From: Bimastos eiseni
Lineage: Eukaryota > Annelida > Clitellata > Crassiclitellata > Lumbricidae
Direction of reading: 5' to 3'
Length of the DNA: 64,000 nucleotides
NCBI GenBank assembly: GCA_959347315.1
Contig: OY365818.1
Location: 3,061,924-3,125,923 of the forward strand
Shown in pieces: positions 47,079 to 59,000 of the stretch. Under the pieces are notes generated by a model. It worked only from the letters and a program-made list of their open reading frames with translations. It did no database searches and was not told the DNA's origin. Position numbers and translations under genes: made by a program. The stretch's first letter is position 1, and every line of letters starts with the position of its first letter.

Positions 47079-47082
<4 letters not shown>

Positions 47083-47429
47083 AGATAGTACCCTCTCGGT
47101 GGTTGGTTTCTCACTCTTGAAGAGGATCCCATTGGTGTTTTGACTGCAGTTTAACGACAAGAATAGATAATAGATGGAGCAAGAACTATGTTTACTTGGT
47201 CTGACAAAGAGATTAAACTGTATCGAGAATAAATCGGAGAGAGAGTAGACAGAGGAGGAGGAGAAGGAGGAGGAGAAATCCGTGGCAGAGTGAATTTATA
47301 TTAAAAATCTTTGAAAGTGTGCATTATTGCCTGGCCAGATGGACTGGATCTTGTCTTGGTTGAGACAGGGACGATTAGAGGCCAGTCGTCGTTCAAGAGC
47401 GACAAGAACCTCTACGGATGAATAGATAC

Positions 47430-47790
47430 TAGGCTTGGAGACTCGACTCTGCCCAGTTTCGTAGTACTCGGCATGACTCGACAAACAATGGGTCCTTGTT
47501 TTCATAGAAATCGGCTTTCCACTTTCTGTTTTTAAGCCGAAATCCGAATTTTTTATTTGCAAAACGACAATCGACCTATATAAGAGCACCAATACTGTTA
47601 CTTGTGGTGCTTACCAGTTACTACTTCCTAGTGTAAACTGAGGCAAAACTAAAAGAAATAAAATATTATGCAAACTCCCAACCTAAACATCAGGAGAATG
47701 ATACTTTTGTAAATATTCCAAACTCTGACTTGGTACAATTCGTAAAATTCGGTACCCGGACTCGGCCGGAGATTGACACTCGGTTCATCC
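47430..47790. repeat. Dispersed ~370-bp repeat, family 3, copy 2
   Basis: Strong match to 55110-55500: atcggctttccactttctgt, aaaacgacaatcgacctata and ttactacttcctagtgtaac. Its right part contains cggtacccggactcggccgg. Confidence 0.65.
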
Positions 47791-47799
47791 CTTGAAACC

Positions 47800-48950
47800 T
47801 CTAGGATACGCTCAACCGATATAGTGGCTGTGGTGGCAGGACCATATTGATCAGCCTGTGTGTCATCAATATACATGTATTGGTGAGATGAGACACCGAG
47901 TGAGCCGAGAACCCCGATACATATGAGGTATACAAGGTGAGCTAAGGAGGGCAATGACCTAGCCCTAAGGTGAGCCAAGAGAGAGGTGGACTCAAGGGAA
48001 CTGGTGGAACCAAAAAGTGCAGAGACAGAGGTTCGTAAGTAATGATTGGCACCAGAGAAGATCCTAAGCTGAACGTTTTAACCGACAAGAGGATGACCAA
48101 GACAGATGATGATGGACTAGATCATGTTGACAGGTGGTTATGGTAATCAAAAAGAAGAGAGGCCCCACAGGGAGAGGAGTAACAAAACGACAGAAAGCCA
48201 GAAGAAGATGAAGCCAGAAATTACAAACTCAGGTCCACAAATCGATTTCATGTAGTACATAGCTGCCAACGATAAATTAAAACCTAATACGTTTTCAAGC
48301 TTTTTCGAACAGCCAGCTGTTGGGGTCTGCATTACATGTGTTACAATAATAAATACTGGTTTAGTTATTGGAATTAAATTTAGAGCGAGTTCTGGTTTTT
48401 GACTGTGCCTGCGTATCCTGTACGATTCATGTCGGCTTTGATGATGTCATTAAAATAATCTGTACAGAACGGGACTGGATGTTTCTCTCGTTGGCGCCGT
48501 GTGGTCCAAGGCTAAGTGATCGGTTTATTTGGGGAGAGACTGAGGGGAGCGAATGGGGCAGGTTTTTAATTTGAAACGCAGAAGAATTAAACCCACACAG
48601 GATGACTCATTATTACTCCCACTCGATTTACGATGTAAATGGAAACGTTTAAGCGAAAGGTCAGAGGTCATGGTAATTTTGATCTATTCAGGATTTTTTT
48701 ATTCATTCATGCATTCGTTACAAAGATTTGTATAGCGCCCCTTGAAGGCTATCACTCGGAAGCGCTCTCGAGTCTCGACCCAGGCACGGCTTGGTCGGGA
48801 TTCTTTAGGGGACACGCGCAATGCCAACAGAATCGTGTTACAGAGCTAAGGCCAAACACTGAGAAGACACGATTTTTTTATGCGTCATAGATCTGTATTT
48901 ATCCCAAAGATGGTAACTATTTGATTAGATTGTAATTGGCCAATCGTTTG
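47800..48950. other. Intergenic, no gene seen
   Basis: No supported exon. At 48697-48770 is one copy of a short element (attcattcatgcattcgtta, tttgtatagcgccccttgaa) also found near 4650, 18355, 23145, 23275, 30090 and 57090. Confidence 0.5.
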
Positions 48951-48954
48951 ACAA

Positions 48955-49050
48955 ACATACATACATACATACATACATACTTACATACATACATACATAC
49001 TTACTTACATACATACTTACTTACTTACATACATACTTACTTACTTACTG
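48955..49050. repeat. (ACAT/ACTT)n microsatellite
   Basis: Mixed tetranucleotide units acat and actt. Confidence 0.95.
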
Positions 49051-49225
49051 CCTTTCGTTTTGGCAATAACTCAGTAATTTCTGCAAATAATTCAGTTAAA
49101 TTTTACAAGTTGAAGAGGGGTAATTAGGTTATCAATATTTGCAGAAAATTTTCGGAAAACATCGATAGTTTGCATCTCTTTCTGTATGTAGATTGTGTTG
49201 AATTATCTTTAGAATTTATTGATTT

Positions 49226-50290
49226 TTACTCCTCCACTGTTTGCACTCTGACAGTGCCAGTCCCAAGCCTAGATGAAGGATTAGGGTGACGCTAATGATC
49301 TTTGTTATGACACAGTGTCTTCAAAATGAAACTAAACCTACTCCTATTTCGCTTAACCTTCGCAATCTGACAGCGACAGTCCCAAGCCTGGATAATGGAG
49401 TAGGGCTACCATAATGATCTCTGTTATCAAAGGCCTACAGTGTCGTTAAACTGCATCAACCAACGACCTCCTATATATAACCACCACCAGCTTTATAATT
49501 GGAGTAGAGGCTGATTTGGAATTGTGTAGCTAAAATTTGTAAATATGGCGATTAGTGCACTTAAAAGAGGTGTGTAATGTTTTCTTAACAATTCTTACCC
49601 TGTCTCTGACATAATATATCTTCTTCATGATTGGTTGTATCCAGTGTTTAACAACACTTTATGACTGTATTTGACGTTCCTGGCTTGGGGCTGGGAAGGC
49701 CTGGAAATTTTGGCACAGAATGCAAGTGGTAGTGTTCTTGCATGTAGTTCAATATTTGGATGGATCCAGAGTTTAAAAACACCTTGAAGGTGGTTGACGT
49801 TGGCAGAAATTATTGTGGGCAGTTATATTGTTAGTTAGTGATTGTTTAACGACGCTGTGTGATATCAAAGAGCATTGACGTTGCCCTCCTCCTCTATTGG
49901 GAGTGGCACTGCCTGAGTGTTAGCAGTGGAGGAGTTAATATTACAGTTCATTTTGGGGGTGGTTTCAGCATGACTTACAGTGATATCAGAGATCTTTAGC
50001 GTCACCCTCCTACTTTATCAAGACATGGAACTGGCACCGTCAGAGTGCACGCAATTGATGGATGGATGATGATGATCCAGAGTTTAGTGATAACAAGGAT
50101 CTTTGCCATCGACACAAATAATTTCCGCATAATGCAGTTCCTTGTCAATGTATGCCCATTAATTGATTAATTATCTATTTCTCTTTAACGACACTGTGCG
50201 TGTGATAACAAAGATTATTAGCGTCACCCTCCTCCTTTATCCAAGCTTGGGACTGGCACTGTCAGAGTGCAAGTAGTGGAGGCGTTCATC
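49226..50290. repeat. Cluster of a ~100-bp dispersed element (five copies)
   Basis: The core reads cctcctcctttatccaagct, then tgggactggcactgtcagag on one strand. Copies here are at about 49226-49340 (-), 49355-49460 (-), 49845-49935 (+), 49970-50060 (+) and 50180-50285 (+). Others are at 2140-2190, 7478-7570, 10600-10710, 30888-31000 and 53450-53550. The cluster lies directly upstream of the receptor gene. No A/B boxes or clear termini were seen. Confidence 0.8.
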
Positions 50291-50378
50291 GCAATATTTC
50301 ATCGTGTTAATGTTGAACGTTATTGCTTAAAACAGGTGTCCAAACAACACGAACTTGAGCCGAGAGAGATATTTGACA

Positions 50379-53300
50379 ATGATGGATCATCGTCAGGTCT
50401 GCGGATTCCATGTTGTATTGTTGGTCGTCAGTCTGGGTCGGGCTTCACCGATCAAAGGAAGTAAGTGTGATCGTCAACCATTATGCTGATGGTGTACTGG
50501 TTTCCTGTCCAGCAAGGAATTGGTTTCAGAATGTGGCTCATAATTTATAGAAGTTTGAACTTCAACCAACCGTGATTCTGAACTCTTTTTCCCAGGCCTT
50601 GCCAATATTCAACGAGCCATCTGAGTATAGCTGCATGTATATTTATCTGGTCATAGACCTGCTTAGGTCCTAGAATATGAATTGTTCTTGGTGAATGAGC
50701 TAATTCATCGTCGTCATCATCATCGTCGTCGTCATCATCAACATCATCATCACCACCACCACCATCATCATCATCATCTTCATCATCACCACCACCATCA
50801 TCATCATAATCAGTTTCTGGTGCGAGCCATTTTTCGGGAATGTGTACGAATAAATGACCTCCATTGTTCACTCTCATTTGTCAAGTTCCCCTTTGTGTTA
50901 GTCCAAAGTGACCTTATGACCTCATTAGCATTGTCTGTCCAGGACAGTCTTGGTCGTCTTTTGTTTCTCTTTCTTTCGAATCCTACACTGTGCTGCCTTT
51001 TTACGTAGTGCATTGTGTAGCTGTCCAAGGGACGCAATATCAGCTGTGAAAGTGAATGTGACAGGCGTTCTTGTCTGCTAGTGACCTGAACGTCACCCGA
51101 CAAAGCATCATATATTCATACGTTGGTGACAGCGATAAATATTTGTTCATTGTTTTCAGTTTATAATCATGTCCAGACAACATGCCCTAGAACGTACACA
51201 TGTAATGTAATCTAACCTTTCTCAGTGCCAGGGCTACACGCGTAACAATCAAAAAGTATGTTGTTTCAAGGAATTGCTAATGTCTTTGAAATCAATAACT
51301 TCAGCCGCCCTCCTTCATTGCTGCCTGTTGACACAAAACTCGAAATCTTCGGCTGCTGTTCGCAGTAACCAACGCGAATCAATTAAGGTCCGGACGAGAG
51401 AAAGTTGATTCTGGTTCCAATTAGGTTTCCTAAAATTTGGCTCAAACGGGACAGAAAGATGGGGTAACCACGGCTGTTGGATATCACGAGATCGCCGACA
51501 ATCCGGGAGCTTCACAGAGCCGGGGATTAGGGTAACATACCCAGATCCAACAGGAAACAATTGCAATTGAAGCCATTATTCTTAATACCGGTCATGTGAC
51601 ACTGTCCCAGCCCTACGCCGCACTTTGATTCTAATTGGCTGTTTACTCCTAGGCTTACATACAGTCAGTCAGGGACTGGAGTTCGCAGGATCCTTCATTT
51701 GTAAAGCATCTGGTATTAAAGGAACGGATGTTGTTTTCTTGTCTCACCCCAGATGCCAACACTATTAGTTTTTATTGGTGCTTATTTTACCCAATGGATG
51801 GCATTCCCAGGATGTGGAAAACTGCTATAAGCAAGAGAGATTGGGTTTCTGGGTGCCATGTCTACTCAGATGTCTTTAGTTTTAAAAAAATACCCGTTAT
51901 TATTATTATTATTATTACTATTACTAATACTCTTATTATTATTATTGTTATTATTATTTCTATTATTATTATTATAAATATTATTATTATCATTCTTATT
52001 ATTATTGCTATCGTCACAGCATTATAAGTGTTATATTTATTGCATGCACAATTTTAGTAAATCTTTCATTTTTGCTGTTTCTGATTTTGTCACATGTCTT
52101 TTCCCTGATTTCTCAATGACTTTTCCTTGCTTCCCAAGTTTAGACAGCAGCTTTTGCACATTCTCAAAGCTCACCCTAAGCCAATGAGTGACTTTCTCTC
52201 AGATTAAGCGAGAGCATTTACGAAATGTACCTCAGTCCCTGGATCTATTTGCTTTGAAGACTCATCCCATGGCAGATGTTGTGGAACAGGTTGCCTAGCA
52301 ATTGGCAGCAGACGCTGTTTGACCGTTGCCCTTAGTTAGTATTGGCATACAATTCTTCTTAGTCAAGGGTTGTCATGCTGCAAGCGCCTCCATGGAGATG
52401 CTCTTGAGACTGGCCTTAAGCGCTGTCTGTGCGTATTTTTTATAAAAGAAACAGGAGACGTAACTGCTAAGGTTGCGAATGAATGAAGAATTAATAATAC
52501 TAATAATACTGAAAATAATAATAATAATAATTATAGTTTAATTTCAAGCTTACAAACCGCAGTATACGATTACAAGTATGATTGCAAGCACAATGTATCG
52601 AATGACGATAAGTTATTACAGGTGTCGAATTTAACCATCGCAGACATGCAAGGTGCCCATCTCGTGTTACATTTCATTTTAACCAACGCCGCCGCCCGGC
52701 GAAAATAGGATTAGTCAACCTTACGGGGAGTGGAACGGGCCTCGAACTCAGTTCCTCATTTCTGCGCCTCAGTGTATTCACCATTACTTTACGCCCTCCA
52801 TTGTCATTGTTATTCTTAGAATTGGTCCTTGCACTTTTGGTTGATTTTGATGTATTTTTCAACTTTCAGCCATCACTCCATCCATTCCTTCAGCCTTCAA
52901 TACTCAAGACCTAAAGCTGAATTGTACACTCGATGGCAGCATCACAGATGACATCTCATCGAAAGATATATCCTTCGAATTTACAAATCCCAATGTTCAG
53001 TCGAAAGCTGTTTCTAAAGTCGTCGACAATCGGATCGTCAGTCTGACGATTCTTGGTGTCTATCTTAACATGTCGTCTAGCAAGATATCTTGTCATTTGG
53101 GGAACAAAATTTTGGACGAGGTGACCATTGTCGTGGGTTAGTGCTTCCCAATGTTTGTCTAGTTTTTCTGTTACTGGGAAGTAGGGAACAATTCTGCGAT
53201 GATGAGTATGGTATGGCATTAGTAGTAGTAGTAATAATAATGATAATAATGATGATGATAATAATAATAATAACAACCACAACAACATCAACAACAACAA

Positions 53301-56052
53301 CAATATTCGTTTAATTTCAACTTACAAACCACAGTAGGATTACAAGCACAGCGTGAACGAATGATGACAACTTATTACAAGAGTGAATTTAACCGTCGGC
53401 AGCCAGGGAGACCTAGAAAATGAAGCCACTAACATACCAGGTGCTAAGACTCCACCACTGTTTGCACGCTGACAGTGTCAGTTCCCAGCCTGGATACAGG
53501 AGGAGGGCGACACTAAGGATCTTTGTAATCACACAAAAACTGCAACAACTAGTTGCTACTAAGTACTGTAGGGTCGGTACGATATTAACCATCTCGATCA
53601 CTGGAATTAGGTACTGAGTGCTCTTCCTTTTCTCCGTATCCTCTTCCTCCTCAAACTGCTCCTTCTCTGCCTCTCTGCCTCAGCTTCTCTCAATTCACTT
53701 TCTCCTAATCGATCCGGACCATTCTTCTCTTCCATTTCATTACTACATGACCACAATTCAATTTTACAATATGTGATCACTTTAAATTGGCGGTTTGTAA
53801 ATTAAATTTTTTTTAAAACTAATTGAATTGCTGTAGAATGGCTATAGACATGTTGCCTATAGATTCGTGGTAATTTCTGTGATCTTATAGAAGAGCTATA
53901 GAGTTGTTAAATTTAAATGTAAATTTAATTTTTTTGTAAATTTAATTTTTTCAATGAATTAATGCGAGTGAAATTGTAATTCAACAGAAGCTGAGCCTCG
54001 CTTCCCAAACGCTACCAAGTGCATTGTCTATAACTGGGAGCGAATGGTTTGCTCGTGGGAATGGGAGGAAGAGAACAATATATCCATCTCGTTGGCTTAC
54101 AGTCGGACGTAAGTACTAGAGCGTTGAACAATATTATCTGCGCTGCGTCGGTTGGTTTTGTAGAGAATTTTAAGATTCTAGATATCGTTAGGTTTGTCGA
54201 TTTGTCGCAGTCAAAAATCGACTAATTCGCACGGCCAATCTCATCCAAAAACGCAGAATTCGCGGCCATTTGCAGCAATTTCGCGATATCTAAAAATTTT
54301 CTTTTGCGAATCCAGCAATGACAGTGAAAAATTAACAGCCCTACCTATCATGTGCTAAACCCCATGAAGTTGCACTGGAATCCTTTTTTGCTGATGATAT
54401 TAATGTTGTAGGCCTAATTCTCAATAGTTTTAGAAGGTATTATATATTTTTCAAATAATAATGATATTAGTAATGATAATAATAATAATAATAACAATGA
54501 TTATTATAATATTAATGGCAATAATCATGATAATGATGATGATAACAGCAATAATTATTATAATGATAAAACGATTATAATAATTTTAAGACGATTTACG
54601 TGGTATCCAACCGATTTCACAGCTCTTCATGTTTTAAGAAATTGGTTAAAGAAGACATTCTTAGTATGTAACTCTTGGCATGTGGCCTGACGATTAGTTA
54701 GACCTACTTATCCGTGTAAATCGTCATAGACGTGATTTCCCAGGGTCGGCGATCGTGGTGGGTCTAGGGGACAAGTCCCCCAACTTTTTACAGAGAGGGG
54801 AGACGTTATACGTATGTTCCCCCAACATTTTCTACCCCTCTTATTGGATGTTCCTCCTCCACCTGTAAACGAGATCGCCTAAAAATGCCAAGAGAACTAA
54901 GGTGTGGTCTGATAGGAATTGCTTGATGTGTTTCTATAGATGTTAAGTATTAGCAACATTTACCGTGATTTGTTTTAGATTGCCTTTACTATAGCGCACG
55001 GGTTAATAGAGATTGGAATATCTTGTCCAATCTGTGGTAGAGAGAGGAAGAAGAAGAAAGACAAACAGAAAATCGGACAGAGACACAGAGAGAAACAGTA
55101 GGAGACAGCAGGAATGAACCGAAACTCGGCTCGTCTGGGTTTGGTAGTCAGGTCCTAGTTTTTATAAAAATCGACTTTCCCATTTTCTGTTTTTGTAAAC
55201 CAAAATCCTATTATTTTATTTACAAAACGACAATCGACCTAGCTAAAAGCGCAAATACTGCTACTACTGTGTTTGCTGGTTACTAATTCCTAGTGTAACT
55301 GTATACCGATCAGCCAAACCTAGTGATTCATAAAAATTGTTCATACTGCCACTCTAATCATCAGCAGTGGGTGTTTTCTGTCCACCGATGGCAGGTGCGT
55401 TGGAAAGATTAAACTGTAATGTATGAGCTTTACTTAATAATATATTTAAAACTCTCATTACGTACAATTATACTCGGACTCGGCAGGAAACTGACACTCT
55501 GTTCGTTTCTATAAGAGACCGACCGGTATACACACACTGACAGGACACTGATCCCGATTTCTGTTTTGAGACAGGCTTTTTTTGTCCTCGGATAGCAGGT
55601 GCAGTAGAAAGCCAGTTGCACGGTTCGTTGGTCCTAACCTGATCAGGGAGAAAGGAGGCGGTAGCTGCAGTTGGAGCCCGTATGAGGATTCTGACTCGTT
55701 CTATTTTCTCGATCACTGCATTTGGTTGAAAGCGACCAGCGCTTACAATGCCACCGCAATGGGCAAGAAGATGAGTGTCATCGTTGCCGAGATCGGTATG
55801 AGGCTGTTACTGGAGGCGTTTTGCTTACGATCACGCATGTACAGAGCATGTTGCACCACTAACAACAGCTACTATTGACTGGTTTACTAACAGCTACTGT
55901 TTACTGGTCGGTGTCAGTGTTAAGAGTAGATTAATTACTGTCCTAACAAAGCAGTTCTTGGCGTCCCTAGTGTATACGAGATGAGAATGGACGGAATGCT
56001 CGGACGGAACACGTTTGGAATGGCCTGAAATAGATATCGTAGTTATTGGTTA

Positions 56053-56098
<46 letters not shown>

Positions 56099-59000
56099 TA
56101 TGTATATATATAATTCGCATGATCGGTCGTCGATATCTTCTAGGATTCAATGGGTGTTGTACTTCTCCCAATGCGCTTTGACTTGTACTCATTTTCGTTC
56201 CTTATTGATTGTTTGGTTGGTTGGATGGTTGTTTGACCTCCCTGTACCAACCGTATGATAATATTATATCCATGGCATGCTGAGAACGTTGTGTGTAATT
56301 GTGTATGTGTGGCTTTTAGTGAATCTGAGTTTAAGCGAGGGCTAAGCAAATATACCTTAGCCTCATTCGAGATAGTTTCTAAACGACACTCGAGTGTAAC
56401 ATGGTTTTCAAGATAATTCATGACAGAGGTTTTCTGCTACCTGCCAAAAAGCCTTTGTTTCAGCTTTGGGTTCAAGTTGCGCTCTAATTAAGAAAATCCG
56501 GCCAAAACACATTTGTTTAGACTGTTGATATTAAAGCTTTTGTTGCCAACAAAACCATCATCGTAATCAAACTGTGCTGGCTAGATATAGGGCGAACAGT
56601 AGAGGGAAGGTTGACCATGCAGTTACCGATACTGAAATCGAATCATTGATGTTGATTACTAATTAATTATAATGAATAGAGCCTAGATGATGATCGGATA
56701 GCATTACATGTCCAGGCATTATCTGGCAGTTGCAAAATACCCTGTCATTTCTCAGCGTCAGTTACCCCAATGAGGATATGGGCCGAATACGGTGGTGAGT
56801 GGGCGTAGTGGTGAGTGTTCTACTATGTAGCCGAGCCCTAGGCCTACTGGTGAAGTATGGGGGTAGCGTTAATGTCAGTGTTCCGAGGGGCATGTCCTGT
56901 AATGTCACACTCGTAATCTAACCCAATGTAGGACCAGGCATTCTGCGCACTTTCATCTTCAATGGGAGTGGCTAAGAGATTTGACTGATGCAAAGTAGAT
57001 GTCCTTGGTGATCCATTTTTATAGTTAAAACCTTGAACTCTAAATTTTTCCAGGAGATCAAACTGTAGAGAATTTCAAACCAATCAATGTGAACTTAATA
57101 TGGCGCCCCTTCAAGATATGTACTCAGAGACGTTCTCGGTCTGATTACGGCGGAAAAATCAGAATTTCAAAGACGAATTACATGCAGACGATTAATTTCC
57201 AGGCTGGAGGCGTGGCTCTTGGGAGAGTCTATTCCTGATGATCGGGCCCACCACTGAAAAGGCCCGATGTTGCGTCTTAGCGATGATAGCGAAAGGGACA
57301 ACCAGGTCCCCATGGGCAGCAGAATGGAGTTGGCGTCGGTCACTAGTGACCTCAATGGGCCGACACAACTCCTTCCATTGCTGACAGTTGCTATGAGGAC
57401 TGACTGTTGATGCATCATGGATATATATATATACATATATATATATACATATATATATATAGAATATATATACATATATATTTTTAATATATACATATAT
57501 ATATAATATATATACATATATATATATTATTGTATATGTATGTGGAACATTTAAATATCTTGGCTCGGTATTGAATGCTAGGAGTGGCAGGGAGCACGAT
57601 ATCGAAAACAGCATCAAGGAAGCTTGTCGAAATTGGAAGTTCTTACTGTTAGACGTGAATGGTGATTTTTACACGTTATCTTTTGGTTTATCTAGCCATG
57701 GTATAGTGCTCTTATTGTTCACCGGTTATTTTCCAATTACAGTCATGGTAGAAATGGTCAATGGTTTGAATGTCCAAAGCTCGCTGTCAAAAGTTGCACG
57801 TGGGATTCGTCCACGAAGGATCAGTATTTTGAGGCTTCCTATACCGTTGTCCTGTATAGAAACAGAAGTGGAGCCGAAACTGAATTGTTGGGCAACCCCA
57901 CGACTTACGACAGCAAACGAATAGGTACGAATAGAGCTATCGGTGTCAACTTCTATCAGTTTCAAAGATCGGAATCTCCCATTGTTATATTTCTCTTTTT
58001 TAACTATTATTATTATTATTATTCTAATTTTGCTATTTTTTATTATTGATATAATAATAATAATTGTGTAATTATTATTATTATTATTATTAATATTGTT
58101 ATTTTTATTATTTTTGTTATTATTATTATTATTTTTATTTATTTATTATTATTATTATTATTATAACTGTTATAGGTTTTCGTTGCCAACAGAATTTCAA
58201 TTATTATTATTATTATTGTTGTTGTTGTTGTTATTATTATTATTATTACTATTACAATTATAGAAGCTGTGCCTTATTTATATTATAGTTGTGATTATTA
58301 TTTTTGCATGCCCCGATGTAAACAGGATCTCTCGGGGACTTAGAGATTACAATTTGTCTGGAAATGACCCTTCTTGTCGTTGTTGTCCTGGCTGGCAAAT
58401 TTGCCCCGAAATTATTATCATTATTATTTTTCCATTATTATTTTTCTCAGGATACAGGATTATGCCCAGAGACATAGTTCTGTTAATAATACCTGGCACA
58501 GCTGTGTTACACCAAATTCTGGCAATATAAGGTACTGTGGGGACCATATTATCACTGTTATATGTTTCCATCATTACTATTTCTTTGATTTTTATTAGGA
58601 TTCCTATTAGTATTATTCTGAGTTTTATATTATGATTTATTTATTTATTATTATTATTATTGTAGTAATAGTATTTATTATTATATTATTTTTATATACG
58701 ATCCCTTTGGCAGCAGGCCCTTGAAAATTGAAACTACATGTACCATGCATTTCCGGACCATTTGTCATTAAACATATCAAGGACCATACTTTTGAAGCTG
58801 TGAGAAGATAGATCCCCTTAAGATTCCGGTGTCATGTCTCCTCATAGACCATGTCCATAAGTACTTTGGAATCCTTACTTTGATGGGCAATCTCCTCTGG
58901 GGACGTCAAGTACCCAAGTAATGACTACCATACCCATAAGGAACTCCAAAGACCTTACCATGGTTGCCTGTACATGGAACCCACATTTAACCCAACCCAT

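Noticed and set aside
49532..49570. MAISALKR start followed by a GTGTGT donor as an alternative receptor first exon
   Set aside because: Eight codons only, no signal peptide, no support from phase with exon 2 beyond chance.
51315..51566. 83-codon minus-strand frame
   Set aside because: No domain and no splice support; probably decayed repeat.
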